Assembly: GCA_046350295.1 (NCBI GenBank)
Contig: JAXMAR010000055.1
Location: 1-49,050 of the forward strand
Direction: 5' to 3'
Source: JAXMAR01 sp046350295
GTDB taxonomy: Bacteria; Planctomycetota; Planctomycetia; Gemmatales; Gemmataceae
Length of the DNA stretch: 49,050 nucleotides
Position 1 is the stretch's first letter. Each line of letters starts with the position of its first letter. The translations under genes and the position numbers were made by a program. This document shows positions 27,334-36,365 of this stretch, piece after piece. The notes under the pieces were generated by a model. It made no database searches. It saw nothing but the letters and a program-made list of their open reading frames with translations, and had not been told where the DNA came from.

Positions 27334-28677
27334 ATGAAGATCGACCCCAATCTCAAGGGCAAGTTACCCGAAGTCGCGGCCCCCGAGCGCTTCATCGACC
27401 CAAAAGGCCGCATCAACGGCTGGAAAGTCCGCGTTCCCGGTCAACGGCCGCTGGCCACTCCGGCCGTCGTTAACGGCTGCGTCTTCCTCGGCGGCGGTTT
27501 CGGCAGCTACGATTTCTACGCCTTCGACGCCGACAGCGGCGCCCTGCGCTGGCAATACCAAACGGATGATGACGGGCCGACCGCCGCCATCGTCGCCGAC
27601 GACCGCGTCATCTTCAACACGGAGAGCTGCGAGCTGGAGGTGCTCACGCTCCAGGGCGAGCGTGTCTGGAAGAAGTGGCTCGGCGATCCGCTCCTGAGTA
27701 TTCCCGCGGCCGAAGCGGGCCGTGTCTTCATCGCCTTCCCAGGCCACGATCACCGGCACGTCCTTGGCTGCTTCAGTCTGGCCGACGGCGCCGAGATCTG
27801 GCGGCAACCCATCAACGGCGAGATCATCACGGCGCCGGTGCTCGCCGACGGCCACGTCTACCTCACGTGCCTGGACGGGACGCTGTTCGCCTTCGAGCAA
27901 AGGGACGGGGCGCCACTGTGGAGCGAGGCGAAGAACGCGACCTCCTCCCCTGCGGTGTGGCGAAAGCAATGCTATTTCAGCCAGCGCCAGGCGGAGGCGG
28001 GAGCCAACCCCGAGGAGCCGGAGCAGATGGAGATGCTGGCGCGGAAAGCCGCGGCCATGGGCACGCCGACCGTCGGGTACGGCGCCACGCTCAACAAGGC
28101 GGACTATCTCAACTTCGCCAAGCGCTCCAGGCGTTCGCCTCACCATCACATGGCCATGATGCACGACGCGGGCGTCGGCTTCGCCCACGCCAAAGGGGGC
28201 GCCAAGACGCACCAGTCGCGCGTCAACCTTGGTACCGACCAGGTCTACGGCGTCTGGGCCTACCAGGGCTCCAAGCCGTTTCTGTCTCGCGGCCGCATGT
28301 TCAGCGGCATGGGGGACACGCTGCACTGCGTCGACCCGGACACCAAGGAGACATTCTGGAAGAAACGCTTCCGGGACGCCCCGCAGGAGGAGGAACTGCT
28401 CGACAGCCTCCTCACCCCCCCCGCCCTAGTCAACGGCAAGGCGTTCTTCGGCACGATCGACGGCCGAATCTTCTGCCTGGATGGAGAGAACGGCGAGACG
28501 ATCTGGTCCGTGGAGATCGGCGAACCGGTGACGTTCCAGCCGGTGGTGGCGCACGGCCGCGTCTACGTGCCGACCGCCGCGGGCAGCCTGTTCGCGCTGG
28601 AGACGGGCGACGCGAAGGACGACGGCTGGCTCATGTGGGGCGCGACGCCGGCGCACAACGGCGTGGCAGGCGATTGA
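27334..28677 (+). CDS. PQQ-binding-like beta-propeller repeat protein
   Basis: 447 residues without signal peptide. Repeated blade motifs typical of PQQ-like propellers occur: YDFYAFDADSGALRWQYQTD, SLADGAEIWRQPINGEI, DGTLFAFEQRDGAPLWSE, LHCVDPDTKETFWKKRF, GRIFCLDGENGETIWSVEIG, GSLFALETGDAKDDGWLMWG. The middle (about 215-290) has a His-rich loop (RRSPHHHMAMMHDAG). No dehydrogenase active site was recognised, so the role is probably binding or scaffolding rather than catalysis. It ends at a perfect hairpin terminator. Confidence 0.82.
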   Translation: MKIDPNLKGKLPEVAAPERFIDPKGRINGWKVRVPGQRPLATPAVVNGCVFLGGGFGSYDFYAFDADSGALRWQYQTDDDGPTAAIVADDRVIFNTESCELEVLTLQGERVWKKWLGDPLLSIPAAEAGRVFIAFPGHDHRHVLGCFSLADGAEIWRQPINGEIITAPVLADGHVYLTCLDGTLFAFEQRDGAPLWSEAKNATSSPAVWRKQCYFSQRQAEAGANPEEPEQMEMLARKAAAMGTPTVGYGATLNKADYLNFAKRSRRSPHHHMAMMHDAGVGFAHAKGGAKTHQSRVNLGTDQVYGVWAYQGSKPFLSRGRMFSGMGDTLHCVDPDTKETFWKKRFRDAPQEEELLDSLLTPPALVNGKAFFGTIDGRIFCLDGENGETIWSVEIGEPVTFQPVVAHGRVYVPTAAGSLFALETGDAKDDGWLMWGATPAHNGVAGD

Positions 28678-28725
28678 AAAAGGGGACATTCTACTTTATT
28701 GAAAATGTAGAATGTCCCCTTTTTT
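28677..28725 (+). terminator. Perfect hairpin with T-run after the propeller gene
   Basis: AAAAGGGGACATTCTAC pairs with GTAGAATGTCCCCTTTT over about 18 bases around a 12-base loop, starting at the stop codon and ending in six Ts. It should terminate transcription. The GGGGACATTCTAC sequence also resembles dispersed palindromes mobilised by REP-associated transposases in other bacteria. Confidence 0.85.
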
Positions 28726-28755
28726 GTCCGCCAGGTCCGGCTCGGCTCGCCGGAC

Positions 28756-29754
28756 TTACTTGGGACGCAGGATGACCCGCATCTGCTGGCCGAGCCGCAG
28801 GCCCGGCGGGCCGTCTTCGAGGGCGATCACGCCTTCGAGCGTGCGCGTCTCGTCCGCCATTAGCGAGAGTCGCGGCGGGGCGAGGGTGCGCGTCGTCAGG
28901 AACGCCTCACCCAGACGGACGATCTTGCCGCGCCAGACGCCCGCGCCGGGATTACTCTCGTCGCGCAGCTCGGCCGATGCGCCGATGGTGGTCTGATCGG
29001 CGAACTCCTGCTCGACATGGAAGCGCACGATGCGCTTCTGGCCAACGCCGAACAGGACCGCCGGCTCGGGCGCCGTCGGCCCGATGAGGTCGCCGACGCG
29101 GGCGTTGATGCGCAGCACGGTCCCATCCGCCGGGGCGCGCAGCGTCATTTCGTCCAGGGCGAACTTGGCCTCGTCGCGCTCGGCGCGGCGCGCGGCGATG
29201 TTCGCCTCGGCGAGTTTCACGTCGAGGGTCGGGTCGATCTTTTCCAGCGTCGCCAGCTTCTTCCGTTCGACGCGCAGGGCCGTCTCCGCCTGTTTCACCA
29301 TGCCGGCGCCGAGCGCATCCCGCGCGTCGTCCAGCCGTTTCTGTGCGGCGTCGACTCCCTCCTTCTGCATGTCGATCTTGCTCTGATGGGCCATCACGCC
29401 TTCGCGCGCCTGCGCCAGCTTCACCTCCGCCGCCTTGAGGCCCGCTTCCGCCTCCTCGAGCTTCCAGCGCGGCAGGCGGTCGTCGAGCCGCAGCAACTCG
29501 GTCCCCGGGCTCACGACCTGGCCCTCCTCGATCAGGAGCGTCTCGACCCGGCCCGCTTGCAAGGGTTGCAACGAGACGACGCCCCCTTCGAGGTCGACGT
29601 AACCTGCCAGGACGAGCTTGACCTCCGCGGGGGGCGCCTCGCTCTTCCGGTCGTCGGACGAACCTAGACCGCGCGTGGTGATCCATCCCGCTCCCGCGAT
29701 CACGACGCCGGCGGCGATCGCAAGAACTATGAGCAAGCGTCGATGGCGTTTCAT
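28756..29754 (-). CDS. HlyD-family periplasmic adaptor (membrane fusion) protein
   Basis: 332 residues. One N-terminal membrane anchor (LLIVLAIAAGVVIAGAGWI), then a lipoyl/barrel-sandwich half (VVSLQPLQAGRVETLLIEEGQVVSPGTELLRLDD), a long alpha-helical hairpin (about 95-200, Ala/Glu/Lys-rich) and the second half-motif (LRAPADGTVLRINARVGDLIG). It joins an ABC exporter to the outer envelope. ATG 29754 follows AAGGAG and lies 2 bases from the ATPase stop, so it is the last gene of the permease-ATPase-adaptor operon. Confidence 0.9.
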   Translation of the reverse strand: MKRHRRLLIVLAIAAGVVIAGAGWITTRGLGSSDDRKSEAPPAEVKLVLAGYVDLEGGVVSLQPLQAGRVETLLIEEGQVVSPGTELLRLDDRLPRWKLEEAEAGLKAAEVKLAQAREGVMAHQSKIDMQKEGVDAAQKRLDDARDALGAGMVKQAETALRVERKKLATLEKIDPTLDVKLAEANIAARRAERDEAKFALDEMTLRAPADGTVLRINARVGDLIGPTAPEPAVLFGVGQKRIVRFHVEQEFADQTTIGASAELRDESNPGAGVWRGKIVRLGEAFLTTRTLAPPRLSLMADETRTLEGVIALEDGPPGLRLGQQMRVILRPK

Positions 29755-29756
29755 GG

Positions 29757-30494
29757 TCAACTCCTTCCTGTCAAAACTTCCTCCGGCGCCGGCTCCGCCG
29801 ACGCTTCCCCTTCCGATAGTCGGCCGTCCCTGAGCTGCCAGACGCGATCCATCCAGGGAACGATGCGCGAATCATGAGCGACGATCAGCACCGTCGCGCC
29901 GCGCTGGTGAGCCGCCTCGCACAACAGCTCGATCACCTGCCGGCCGTGCTCCCAGCCCAGGGCGCTGGTCGGCTCGTCGGCGAAACAGAAGGCGGGTTTC
30001 TTGATGAGGGCCCGGCCGATGGCGACGCGCTGCTTCTCGCCGCCGGACAGCTCTTCCGGCAGCAGGTGCATCTTCTGCCGCAAGCCGAGCAGGTCGAGCA
30101 TCTCCTCGGAGCGCCGCCTCGCCTCCGAGACGGAGGCGTTCTCGCCCCAGCGCAGGACGATTTCGAGCTGCTGGCGGGCGTTGAGGGCGGGAAGAAGGTT
30201 GAAGCCCTGGAAGATGAAGCCGTATTGCGCCTGGCGGAAATGGCGCCGCTCCCGCTCGCTCAGACTCCAGAGGTCGGCGCCGAGAGCGAGCACCCTGCCC
30301 TGGTCGGGCGGCAGGATGCCGGAGAGGATAGCGAGCAGCGTCGACTTGCCGCTGCCGGAAGGGCCCATCAGCAGGGCGGCCTCTCCCTGGCTCAGTCCCA
30401 GCGACACATCGTTGACGGCGGTGATCAGGGTCTTCCCCTTGCCGAAGGTTCGGGTCAGGTGTGAGCTTTCGAGGGTCCGTTGATTTCGATTCAT
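29757..30494 (-). CDS. ABC transporter ATP-binding protein (DevA/MacB/LolD-like)
   Basis: 245 residues. Walker A GPSGSGKST near 46-54, Q loop FIFQGFNLLPAL, signature LSGGEKQRVAIGRAL, Walker B CFADEPTSALG and the His switch VAHDSRI. This belongs to the exporter ATPases paired with FtsX-type permeases. In the ABC D-loop SALG-WEHG replaces the common SALD, a small departure. ATG 30494 follows GGAGGG. Confidence 0.93.
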   Translation of the reverse strand: MNRNQRTLESSHLTRTFGKGKTLITAVNDVSLGLSQGEAALLMGPSGSGKSTLLAILSGILPPDQGRVLALGADLWSLSERERRHFRQAQYGFIFQGFNLLPALNARQQLEIVLRWGENASVSEARRRSEEMLDLLGLRQKMHLLPEELSGGEKQRVAIGRALIKKPAFCFADEPTSALGWEHGRQVIELLCEAAHQRGATVLIVAHDSRIVPWMDRVWQLRDGRLSEGEASAEPAPEEVLTGRS

Positions 30495-30506
30495 GACCAC
30501 CCTCCG

Positions 30507-31630
30507 TCAACGCAAGAGGGAATAGACGTCGATGTGCCGCAGCGACCGCAGCGCCGCGAGCCCGGCCACGATGGCCATCAAGAGCGTAATGACGCCCGCG
30601 CCGGCGAGCAGGTCGATGGGCAACAGCACGCGGACCTGGAACAACTCGGCGACGTGAGCCAGGCCGAGCGTGATGGGCAGCCCGAGAAGGATGCCGCTGA
30701 TTCCGATCCAGAAGGCCTGGGTGACAATGACGACGCCGATGCGCCAGCGCGGGATGCCGAGGGCTTCCAGGGTGGCGTATTCGCGAAATGAGGTCACGGT
30801 GGCCGAGTAGAGCGTCTGACTGGTGACGACGGCGCCGACGAGCAAACCGAGGACCGCCGACAGGCCGAGGGCGATGCCGGCCTTCGTCGTTGTGAGCCAG
30901 TGCAGCCGCGTGCGAAACGAGAACTCGTCGCGGGTAGAAGGCGGTCATGTCGTCATCGGCGCGGTCCTCGGCCACCTGAATGGCGCGTGCGGATCGGGAC
31001 GGCGGGCCACGACGAAGGTCACCGCCTCGGCCGGATTCATGTGCAGCAGGCGCCGCTCCGTCCGCAGCGAGCAAAAGACGTAGGGACCGGCGAAAACAGT
31101 GGAGACCATCGACGATGCCGACGACGCACTTACCTTCTCGCCGACGATCACCGCCATCTCGCCGATTTCTCGACGCCCAGGCGCGACATGTCGCCGCGGT
31201 CGATGCCACGATGGCGCCCGGCTCGCTTGGCTGCTCGCGCGCTCGCCCAGGCAGGACGCGCCGAGAACCCGGCCGAGTCGTCCTCGAGCCGGCCGCCAAC
31301 TACGGTGCAGAGCTGGGAGCCGCCGCGCGCCGGTCCAGTAGTTGAAGCCCTGGATGAAAATCTCCAGGGGCGTCGACGCCGAGCTCGCGCCCAGGCGGGC
31401 GAGGAAGGTGCGCGGAATGGGTCGACCGAGGTCGACGCCCTGGACCATCGGCGCCCGCCACCCACAGGTCCGCAGCTGGAACGATCGACGGGGATCGGCA
31501 CGTGCGAGAACATGCCCAGGAGCAGGCCTGCTACTGCAGGGCGATGAGCAACCGGCACGCTTGAGGCGACGGCCAGCACCGCGGGCATGAACGGCGCCGC
31601 TCATGCCAGAATGGCAAGGACATAGAACAT
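30507..31630 (-). pseudogene. FtsX/DevC-type ABC permease, multiply frameshifted
   Basis: The last 113 residues (30507-30845) are clean: VGAVVTSQTLYSATVTSFREYATLEALGIPRWRIG and two membrane helices ending IDVYSLLR, typical of DevC/MacB-type permeases. Upstream, recognisable segments in other frames include VDLGRPIPRTFLARLGA, IQGFNYWTGA, MSRLGVEK, GPYVFCSLRTERRLLHMNPAEAVTFVVARRPDPHA and LHWLTTTKAGIALGLSAVLGLLVG. Correcting about eight indels would give a normal-length permease starting at or near ATG 31630. It is the first gene of the exporter operon. Confidence 0.7.
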
Positions 31631-31656
31631 GGCCCCAACCCTCCCCGTCCGACTTA

Positions 31657-31687
31657 CCGCAACGAGGGACAGTTCCCCTCGTTGCGG
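31657..31687. repeat. Perfect palindrome, GCAACGAGGGACAGTTCCCC family
   Basis: CCGCAACGAGG pairs with CCTCGTTGCGG around a GGGACAGTTCCC centre. It lies between the universal stress gene end and the permease start and could attenuate expression of the exporter operon. Confidence 0.75.
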
Positions 31688-31702
31688 GGCCCTCTCGGTC
31701 CT

Positions 31703-32613
31703 CTAACCCTGTTCGCCGTCATGGCAAACAAGGACCGGGCAACTGGCCCCGCGGATGACGATCGGCGACGCTTCCCATGAGCAGACGTCTCAGGCCGCCG
31801 CGGCCGTGCGTCCCCCAGCGCCCCGGGATGTCGCCCGGACAAACATCGCCCAGGAGCGACCGCGGGATACAGGCCGGGAGGACGCGTACGTCCAGCCACG
31901 AGGCCCGAGCCGTGCAGACCGGCCGTAAGATTGCGCAGATAGGAGCGTGTCTCCAGTTCGGCGGCGCCATCGGGCGGGATGACGGAGACGAGGGTGCAGC
32001 GGGCGCCGAGCAGCCTCGCCAGCTCGAGGCCGGGCCGCAGCGCTTTTTCCGCCAGGCGCGAGCCATCGAGGGCGATGAGAACGCGCTGGATCTCCGGCTG
32101 CGGCGACCCCGCCTTGCGCCCGGGAATGAGCAGCACCGGGACGTGCGCCCTGCGGATCAACTCATCCGCCACGCCTCCCAGGAACGTGCGGCCCAGCGGC
32201 CCGCGGCAATGCGTGGTCATCACGACGAGTCCGGCATGCTGCGCGTGAACGCGTGCCAGCAGGGTGTCGCACGGGGCGCCATCGCCGAGCGCTGTCGTGA
32301 TGCGGGCGGGCGCCGCGGCGTTAAGCCGCTTGGCCGTCTCCTCCAGGTAGCTCCGTTCGAGCTTCTTCGCATCTCTCTCGAGTTCCGCGTCATAGGGCGC
32401 CCAGCACAGGGCGTTGTCGTAGTAACCGCCATACAACTCATGCGAGTGAAAAAGATCCAGGCGTGCCTCAGCGGCGGCGGCGATGCGCGTCGCCAAGGGC
32501 AACGCCTGCTCGGCGAACTCGGAGCCGTCGAGCGGCACGATGATCGTGTGGAAGGTCGTTCGCCCGGGATGCTCGACGCGATGCGCCGGCGTGCTCGTCG
32601 TTGCAGTGCTCAT
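31703..32613 (-). CDS. Tandem universal stress protein (two Usp domains), frameshifted
   Basis: First Usp domain about residues 20-165 (FHTIIVPLDGSEFAEQALPLA, ending LVVMTTHCRGPLGRTFLGGVADELIRRAHVPVLLIP, an ATP-binding signature). The second starts at about 178 (RVLIALDGSRLAEKAL) and continues in other frames as THGRGGLRRLLMGSVAD and ASCPVLVCHDGEQG, with the stop at 31703. At least two indels lie between 31740 and 31920. ATG 32613 follows GAGGGG. It is downstream of the 100-aa protein with a 75-base gap, and may also have its own -12-like element (TTTTGCA at 32638-32643). Confidence 0.85.
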
Positions 32614-32637
32614 GTCGACCCCTCTTGGCGTTGCCGT

Positions 32638-32653
32638 GCAAAATCGGACCCCC
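32638..32653 (-). promoter_or_regulatory. Weak sigma54-like element before the tandem Usp gene
   Basis: Minus strand GGGTCCGATTTTGCA has a good -12 (TTTTGCA) and GG-N10-GC spacing but a poor -24 (GGGT). It would give a leader of only about 13 bases. Low confidence. Confidence 0.2.
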
Positions 32654-32688
32654 GCGCGAGGTCAGCCCCTTTGTTGCATAGCCGCCTC

Positions 32689-32991
32689 TCAGCGATAGTA
32701 GACCGAGATGCTGTCGATGTCGCGGCCCAGATGGCGGTCGAGGTAGCCGATGAAGGCGTCCATCATCTGCCATTCGTGGTCCTTGACCTTGGTGTGGATT
32801 TCCGCGACGAGAAGCCCGCCTGGGGCCTGATCCCACTGGATCCAGCCGGGGTACTTGACGTGCTTCCAGCGGCCTTCGCGCATGCGCTGGAACGTCGTGT
32901 GCGGGCCACGCAAGCCGCGCTCGGTGGTTTTCAGGGCGGATTTGAGCTTCGCGTGGTTTCCCGCCTTCGGAACGACTTGCAGGATCTTCAT
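32689..32991 (-). CDS. Conserved hypothetical protein, 100 aa
   Basis: Begins MKILQVVPKAGNHAKLKSALKTTERGLRG and contains GRWKHVKYPGWIQWDQAPGGLLVAEIHTKVKDHEWQMMDAFIGYLDRHLGRDIDSISVYYR. Soluble, aromatic-rich, possibly of a ferredoxin-like alpha/beta fold; family not recognised. ATG 32991 is preceded by GAGAG, and a farther in-frame start has no support. It has one of the best sigma54-type promoters of the window and a TGTGCG site, and leads the tandem Usp and exporter genes, so a role in the same stress response is likely. Confidence 0.7.
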   Translation of the reverse strand: MKILQVVPKAGNHAKLKSALKTTERGLRGPHTTFQRMREGRWKHVKYPGWIQWDQAPGGLLVAEIHTKVKDHEWQMMDAFIGYLDRHLGRDIDSISVYYR

Positions 32992-33050
32992 GGCGTTCTC
33001 TCTTTCTCGTGGGACAAGACGCCGGGGCAGTCCGCGCAACCACAGGTGAC

Positions 33051-33066
33051 GCAAACGGAATGCCGC
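33051..33066 (-). promoter_or_regulatory. Sigma54-type -24/-12 promoter of the 100-aa protein
   Basis: Minus strand CGGCATTCCGTTTGCG: GGCAT, TTTGC and exact spacing; differs from the hsp20 promoter (TGGCATCCCGTTTGCT) at three of 16 positions. ATG is 59 bases from the -12 GC. Confidence 0.62.
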
Positions 33067-33162
33067 GACGCTACCGAAAGGGAAAAGTGGGGCGCCCCCT
33101 TGCGCTTACGCCGTTTTTTTGGAGCGTGGCAGGGGCTGCCTGGTCGAAAAGCGCCGGGCCCC

Positions 33163-33179
33163 TGTGCGGCGGGGATACA
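33163..33179. promoter_or_regulatory. Candidate activator site between the 100-aa protein and kinase genes
   Basis: TGTGCGGCGGGGATACA, 15 of 17 identical to the site at 20326. Centre about 132 bases upstream of the predicted start for the 100-aa gene and about 86 bases upstream of a weaker -24/-12 element (33231-33246) that faces the kinase gene. Confidence 0.5.
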
Positions 33180-33289
33180 GTGCCCGGGCCCCGGCCACGT
33201 TTTTCGCCGCGTTTTTCCGGTCGTTCCCAACGGCATAGAATGAGCAGCAATCGGCGTTCAGGAGACGCTCGGACTTGCAGGAGGAGATC

Positions 33290-35533
33290 GTGGCTCTCGC
33301 GGCCGGACAGCGTCTGGGACCTTACGAGATTCTGGCGTCGCTGGGCGGCGGCGGGATGGGGGAGGTGTATCGGGCGCGGGACACCCGGCTGGAGCGAGAA
33401 GTGGCGATCAAGGTTGTCCGCGAACGCTTCGCCAAGGACGCGCAGGCGGTGGCGCGCTTCCATCGCGAGGCGCAGGCGGCCGCGGCCCTCTCCCATCCCA
33501 ACGTCGTGGCCATCCACGATTACGGCATGGAAGGAGGGAACTGCTTCGCGGTCATGGAATTGCTGGAGGGGCAAACGCTCGGCAAGCGCCTCGAAAGCGG
33601 CCCCCTGCCCATCGGCGAGATGCTGGAAATCGCGCTCGGCGTCGCTCTGGGCCTGGAAGCGGCCCACGAGCGCGGCATCATTCACCGCGACATCAAGCCG
33701 GAGAACGTCTTCCTGACCAACGCAGGGGGCGTGAAGATCCTCGATTTCGGCCTGGCCCGGCTGAAAACCCCGACATCCGCCAGCCGTGCGCCGCAAGAGA
33801 GCGGCACGACCACGGAGCCGGGCATGCTCATGGGGACTGTCTGTTACATGTCTCCTGAGCAGGCGCGCGGACTACCCGTCGACGCCCGCAGCGACCTGTT
33901 CTCCTTCGGCTGCGTGCTCTACGAGATGGCGACGGGACGCCGGCCTTTTCAGCGGGCCAGCGGCGCTGATACGCTCTCCGCGATCCTCAACGAGACCCCC
34001 CCGCCCTTGGGCGCCGGGCAGGCGCGGCCCGCCGGACTGGACCGCGTCATCGGCCGCTGCTTGGAGAAGAACCCCGACGCGCGCTACGCTTCGGCGCACG
34101 AGGTCGTACAAGCGCTACGCGCCCTGCTTCAGCAGAGCGCCATGGGGGAGACCTGGCTCGTGTCGCCGGCCCACGCCGCGACGACGACCGCCACCGCGAT
34201 GCTCATGCCGGAGAAGCGCGCCCCGCGCGCCTCGCTGGCAGTGCTCCCCTTCCTCAACATGAGCCCCGACCGGGACAACGAATACTTCAGCGACGGCCTG
34301 GCTGAAGAGTTGATTCACGTCCTGTCCCGGCTCGACGGCCTGCACGTCGCCTCGCGCACCTCGTCCTTCGCCTTCAAGGGCAAGAACGAGGACATCCGCA
34401 AGATCGGCGAGGAATTGAACGTCGCCAGCATCCTCGAGGGGAGCGTGCGCAAGGCGGGCAATCGCCTGCGGATCAGCGCCCGCCTCGTCAACGCCGCGGA
34501 CGGCTTCCAGCTCTGGGCCGAAACCTACGACCGCCAGCTCGAGGACATCTTCCAGATCCAGACCGACATCGCCCAAAGCATCGCCACGGCGCTGCGGCTC
34601 ATCTTCAGCGACACCGAAAAACGCGCCCTGGAGAAAGCCCAGCCGGCCAACGTCGCCGCCTACGACTTCTACCTGCGCGGCATGCAGTTCTTTCACCAGT
34701 TTCGCCGCAAGGGCTTCGAGTTCGCCCGCCAGATGTTCAGCAAGGCGATCGAGATCGATCCGGGCTACGCCCGCGCCTACGCCGGCCTGGCCTACTGCCA
34801 TTCCGTGCTGCACACCAACTGGGACAAGAGCGACGTTCACGTCACCGAGGCCGACGCCGCCAGCCGCAAGGCCCTCGAGTTGGGGAGCGACCTGGCGGAG
34901 GCCCACGCGGCACGCGGCATGGCGGTCATGCTCACCGAGCGCTACGAGGAGGCGCGGCAGGAGTTCGAGACGGCCATCCGTCTCAACCCGAACCTCTTCG
35001 AGGCGTATTTCTTCTACGCTCGGAGCTGCGTGGCGCAGGGCAGGCTCGAAGACGCGGCCCGGCTTTTCGAGGAGGCGTCCCAGTTGCGGCCCGAAGATTA
35101 CCAGGCGCCGCTCCTCGGGGCCAGCGTCCTCTCCGGCCTGAGCCGCAAGGCCGAGGCGGAAGCCTGCTATCGCCGCGGCCTTCAGGCGGCGGAGAAGCAC
35201 CTGGAGCAACATCCCGACGACGCCCGCGCCTACTATCTCGGCGCCAACGCCTGGTCGCAGCTCGGCCAGCCGCAGCGCGGCCTGGAGTGGGCCCAGCGCG
35301 CCCTCGACCTCGATCCGCAGGAGCCGCTTACCCTCTACAACGTCGCCTGCGTCTACGCGCTGGAGGGCAAGCTCGACGCAGCGATCGACTGCCTGGAGAA
35401 GGCGGTGCAGCACGGCTTCCGCCACAAGGCGTGGATCGAGCACGACGCCGACCTGGCGGCGTGCCGCTGCCAGCCGCGCTTCCAGGCGTTGCTGGAACGC
35501 CTCGCGCCGATCGCGGCGGCGGGAGCCGGTTGA
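33290..35533 (+). CDS. Ser/Thr protein kinase with TolB/FlgO-like and TPR regions
   Basis: 747 residues from GTG 33290, which AGGAGG precedes; a TTG at 33275 is a weaker start. Kinase domain about 10-280: Gly loop LGGGGMGEVYRA, Lys41 in VAIKVV, HRDIKPEN, DFGLA, and MSPEQARG (activation loop). It has no transmembrane helix, so it is soluble. A TolB-N/adenylate-cyclase-associated region follows (about 315-430: LAVLPFLNMSPDRDNEYFSDGLAEELIHVLSRL, LEGSVRKAGNRLRISARLVNAADGFQLWAETYDR), then about seven TPR-like units to the end. This order is common in bacterial kinases of the Hanks type. Its output could be the FHA phosphatase. Confidence 0.93.
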   Translation: MALAAGQRLGPYEILASLGGGGMGEVYRARDTRLEREVAIKVVRERFAKDAQAVARFHREAQAAAALSHPNVVAIHDYGMEGGNCFAVMELLEGQTLGKRLESGPLPIGEMLEIALGVALGLEAAHERGIIHRDIKPENVFLTNAGGVKILDFGLARLKTPTSASRAPQESGTTTEPGMLMGTVCYMSPEQARGLPVDARSDLFSFGCVLYEMATGRRPFQRASGADTLSAILNETPPPLGAGQARPAGLDRVIGRCLEKNPDARYASAHEVVQALRALLQQSAMGETWLVSPAHAATTTATAMLMPEKRAPRASLAVLPFLNMSPDRDNEYFSDGLAEELIHVLSRLDGLHVASRTSSFAFKGKNEDIRKIGEELNVASILEGSVRKAGNRLRISARLVNAADGFQLWAETYDRQLEDIFQIQTDIAQSIATALRLIFSDTEKRALEKAQPANVAAYDFYLRGMQFFHQFRRKGFEFARQMFSKAIEIDPGYARAYAGLAYCHSVLHTNWDKSDVHVTEADAASRKALELGSDLAEAHAARGMAVMLTERYEEARQEFETAIRLNPNLFEAYFFYARSCVAQGRLEDAARLFEEASQLRPEDYQAPLLGASVLSGLSRKAEAEACYRRGLQAAEKHLEQHPDDARAYYLGANAWSQLGQPQRGLEWAQRALDLDPQEPLTLYNVACVYALEGKLDAAIDCLEKAVQHGFRHKAWIEHDADLAACRCQPRFQALLERLAPIAAAGAG

Positions 35534-35609
35534 TGCTAACGCGGCGCCTCAGGGGCGCGGTACTTTAACAAGGTGCGCGATTTGGCAGCGGCTTGAACTC
35601 AGCCCAGAT

Positions 35610-35825
35610 GCTCCAACAAGAAAGAGGCCTGGATTCAGGGGCTCCAACAAGAAAGCCCAGGGCAACGCCCTGGGAAGATGCGGTGTGGCAACCGAGCCCT
35701 GTAAGGGCGGAACAACCGCGGCGCTTGTTTCTCCCTTACAGGGCTATTGTCGCAACCTGCCGCGGACCCCAGGGCGTTGCCCTGGGCTGAATTGTTTTGC
35801 CCCCTTTGGGGCTTCCCTCGCTTGA
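35610..35825. repeat. Nested palindrome cluster (CCCAGGGC family)
   Basis: GCTCCAACAAGAAAG occurs twice (35610 and 35641). CCCAGGGCAACGCCCTGGG (35656-35674) is inverted as CCCAGGGCGTTGCCCTGGG (35768-35786), and GAGCCCTGTAAGGG (35694-35707) as CCCTTACAGGGCT (35733-35745). The whole forms a long inverted repeat with small hairpins inside, filling the gap between kinase and CDP-alcohol transferase genes. I recall this family from planctomycete genomes but cannot verify it. No ORF inside. Confidence 0.8.
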
Positions 35826-36365
35826 CTATCCGATCTTGTTGCAGAATCGAACACGGCCATATAGAAACACAAGAACATAGTGTGCGCCGGCAACCGCGCT
35901 GAGCAACGCCGTCACCACCAATGCCCAAAGCCTGGTCTCGGGGGCGGCCAAAACCGCGAGGAAGTACAGGAACTGAGCCACCGTCGTCGCTTTCCCGAGC
36001 AGCGTAGGCGCCATTCGGCTAAAGGCGTCCCATTTCCGCGTTGCGGCGAAGGTGACCGCCGCGACGATCACCGTCAGGTCGCGCAGGCCAACGAGGCCCA
36101 CCTCCACGAGCGTGACCTGGTCCTCCCACAGCAGCGTCGCGACCACCGCCAGCACGAAGATCTTGTCCGCGACCGGGTCGAGAATGCGGCCGACCTTGCT
36201 GGTGACGTGGAGAAAGCGGCCCGAGGCGCCGTCGAGCAGGTCCGTGACCGCCGCCGCCACGATCACCGGGATGCGCCAGGAGGCGGGCAGCCAGGGGAAC
36301 GCGAGGCCGAGTCCGACGCGGGCGAGGGAAAGGGCGTTCGGAATCTGTCCGACGATCCAGCGCAT
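35826..36365 (-). CDS. CDP-alcohol phosphatidyltransferase family protein
   Basis: 179 residues with about five hydrophobic segments. The family motif D-x2-D-G-x2-(A)R-x8-G-x3-D-x3-D is seen as DLLDGASGRFLHVTSKVGRILDPVADK near residue 43, with Gly in place of the usual Ala before Arg. The enzyme exchanges CMP for an alcohol, as in phosphatidylglycerophosphate or cardiolipin synthesis; PgsA-like is most likely by size but not proven. It follows a repeat-filled gap and no partner is adjacent. Confidence 0.82.
   Translation of the reverse strand: MRWIVGQIPNALSLARVGLGLAFPWLPASWRIPVIVAAAVTDLLDGASGRFLHVTSKVGRILDPVADKIFVLAVVATLLWEDQVTLVEVGLVGLRDLTVIVAAVTFAATRKWDAFSRMAPTLLGKATTVAQFLYFLAVLAAPETRLWALVVTALLSAVAGAHYVLVFLYGRVRFCNKIG

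Noticed and set aside
27110..27337. 75-residue frame before the propeller gene
   Set aside because: Low-complexity sequence, no ribosome-binding site, and it overlaps the start of the propeller gene. It is not supported as a gene.
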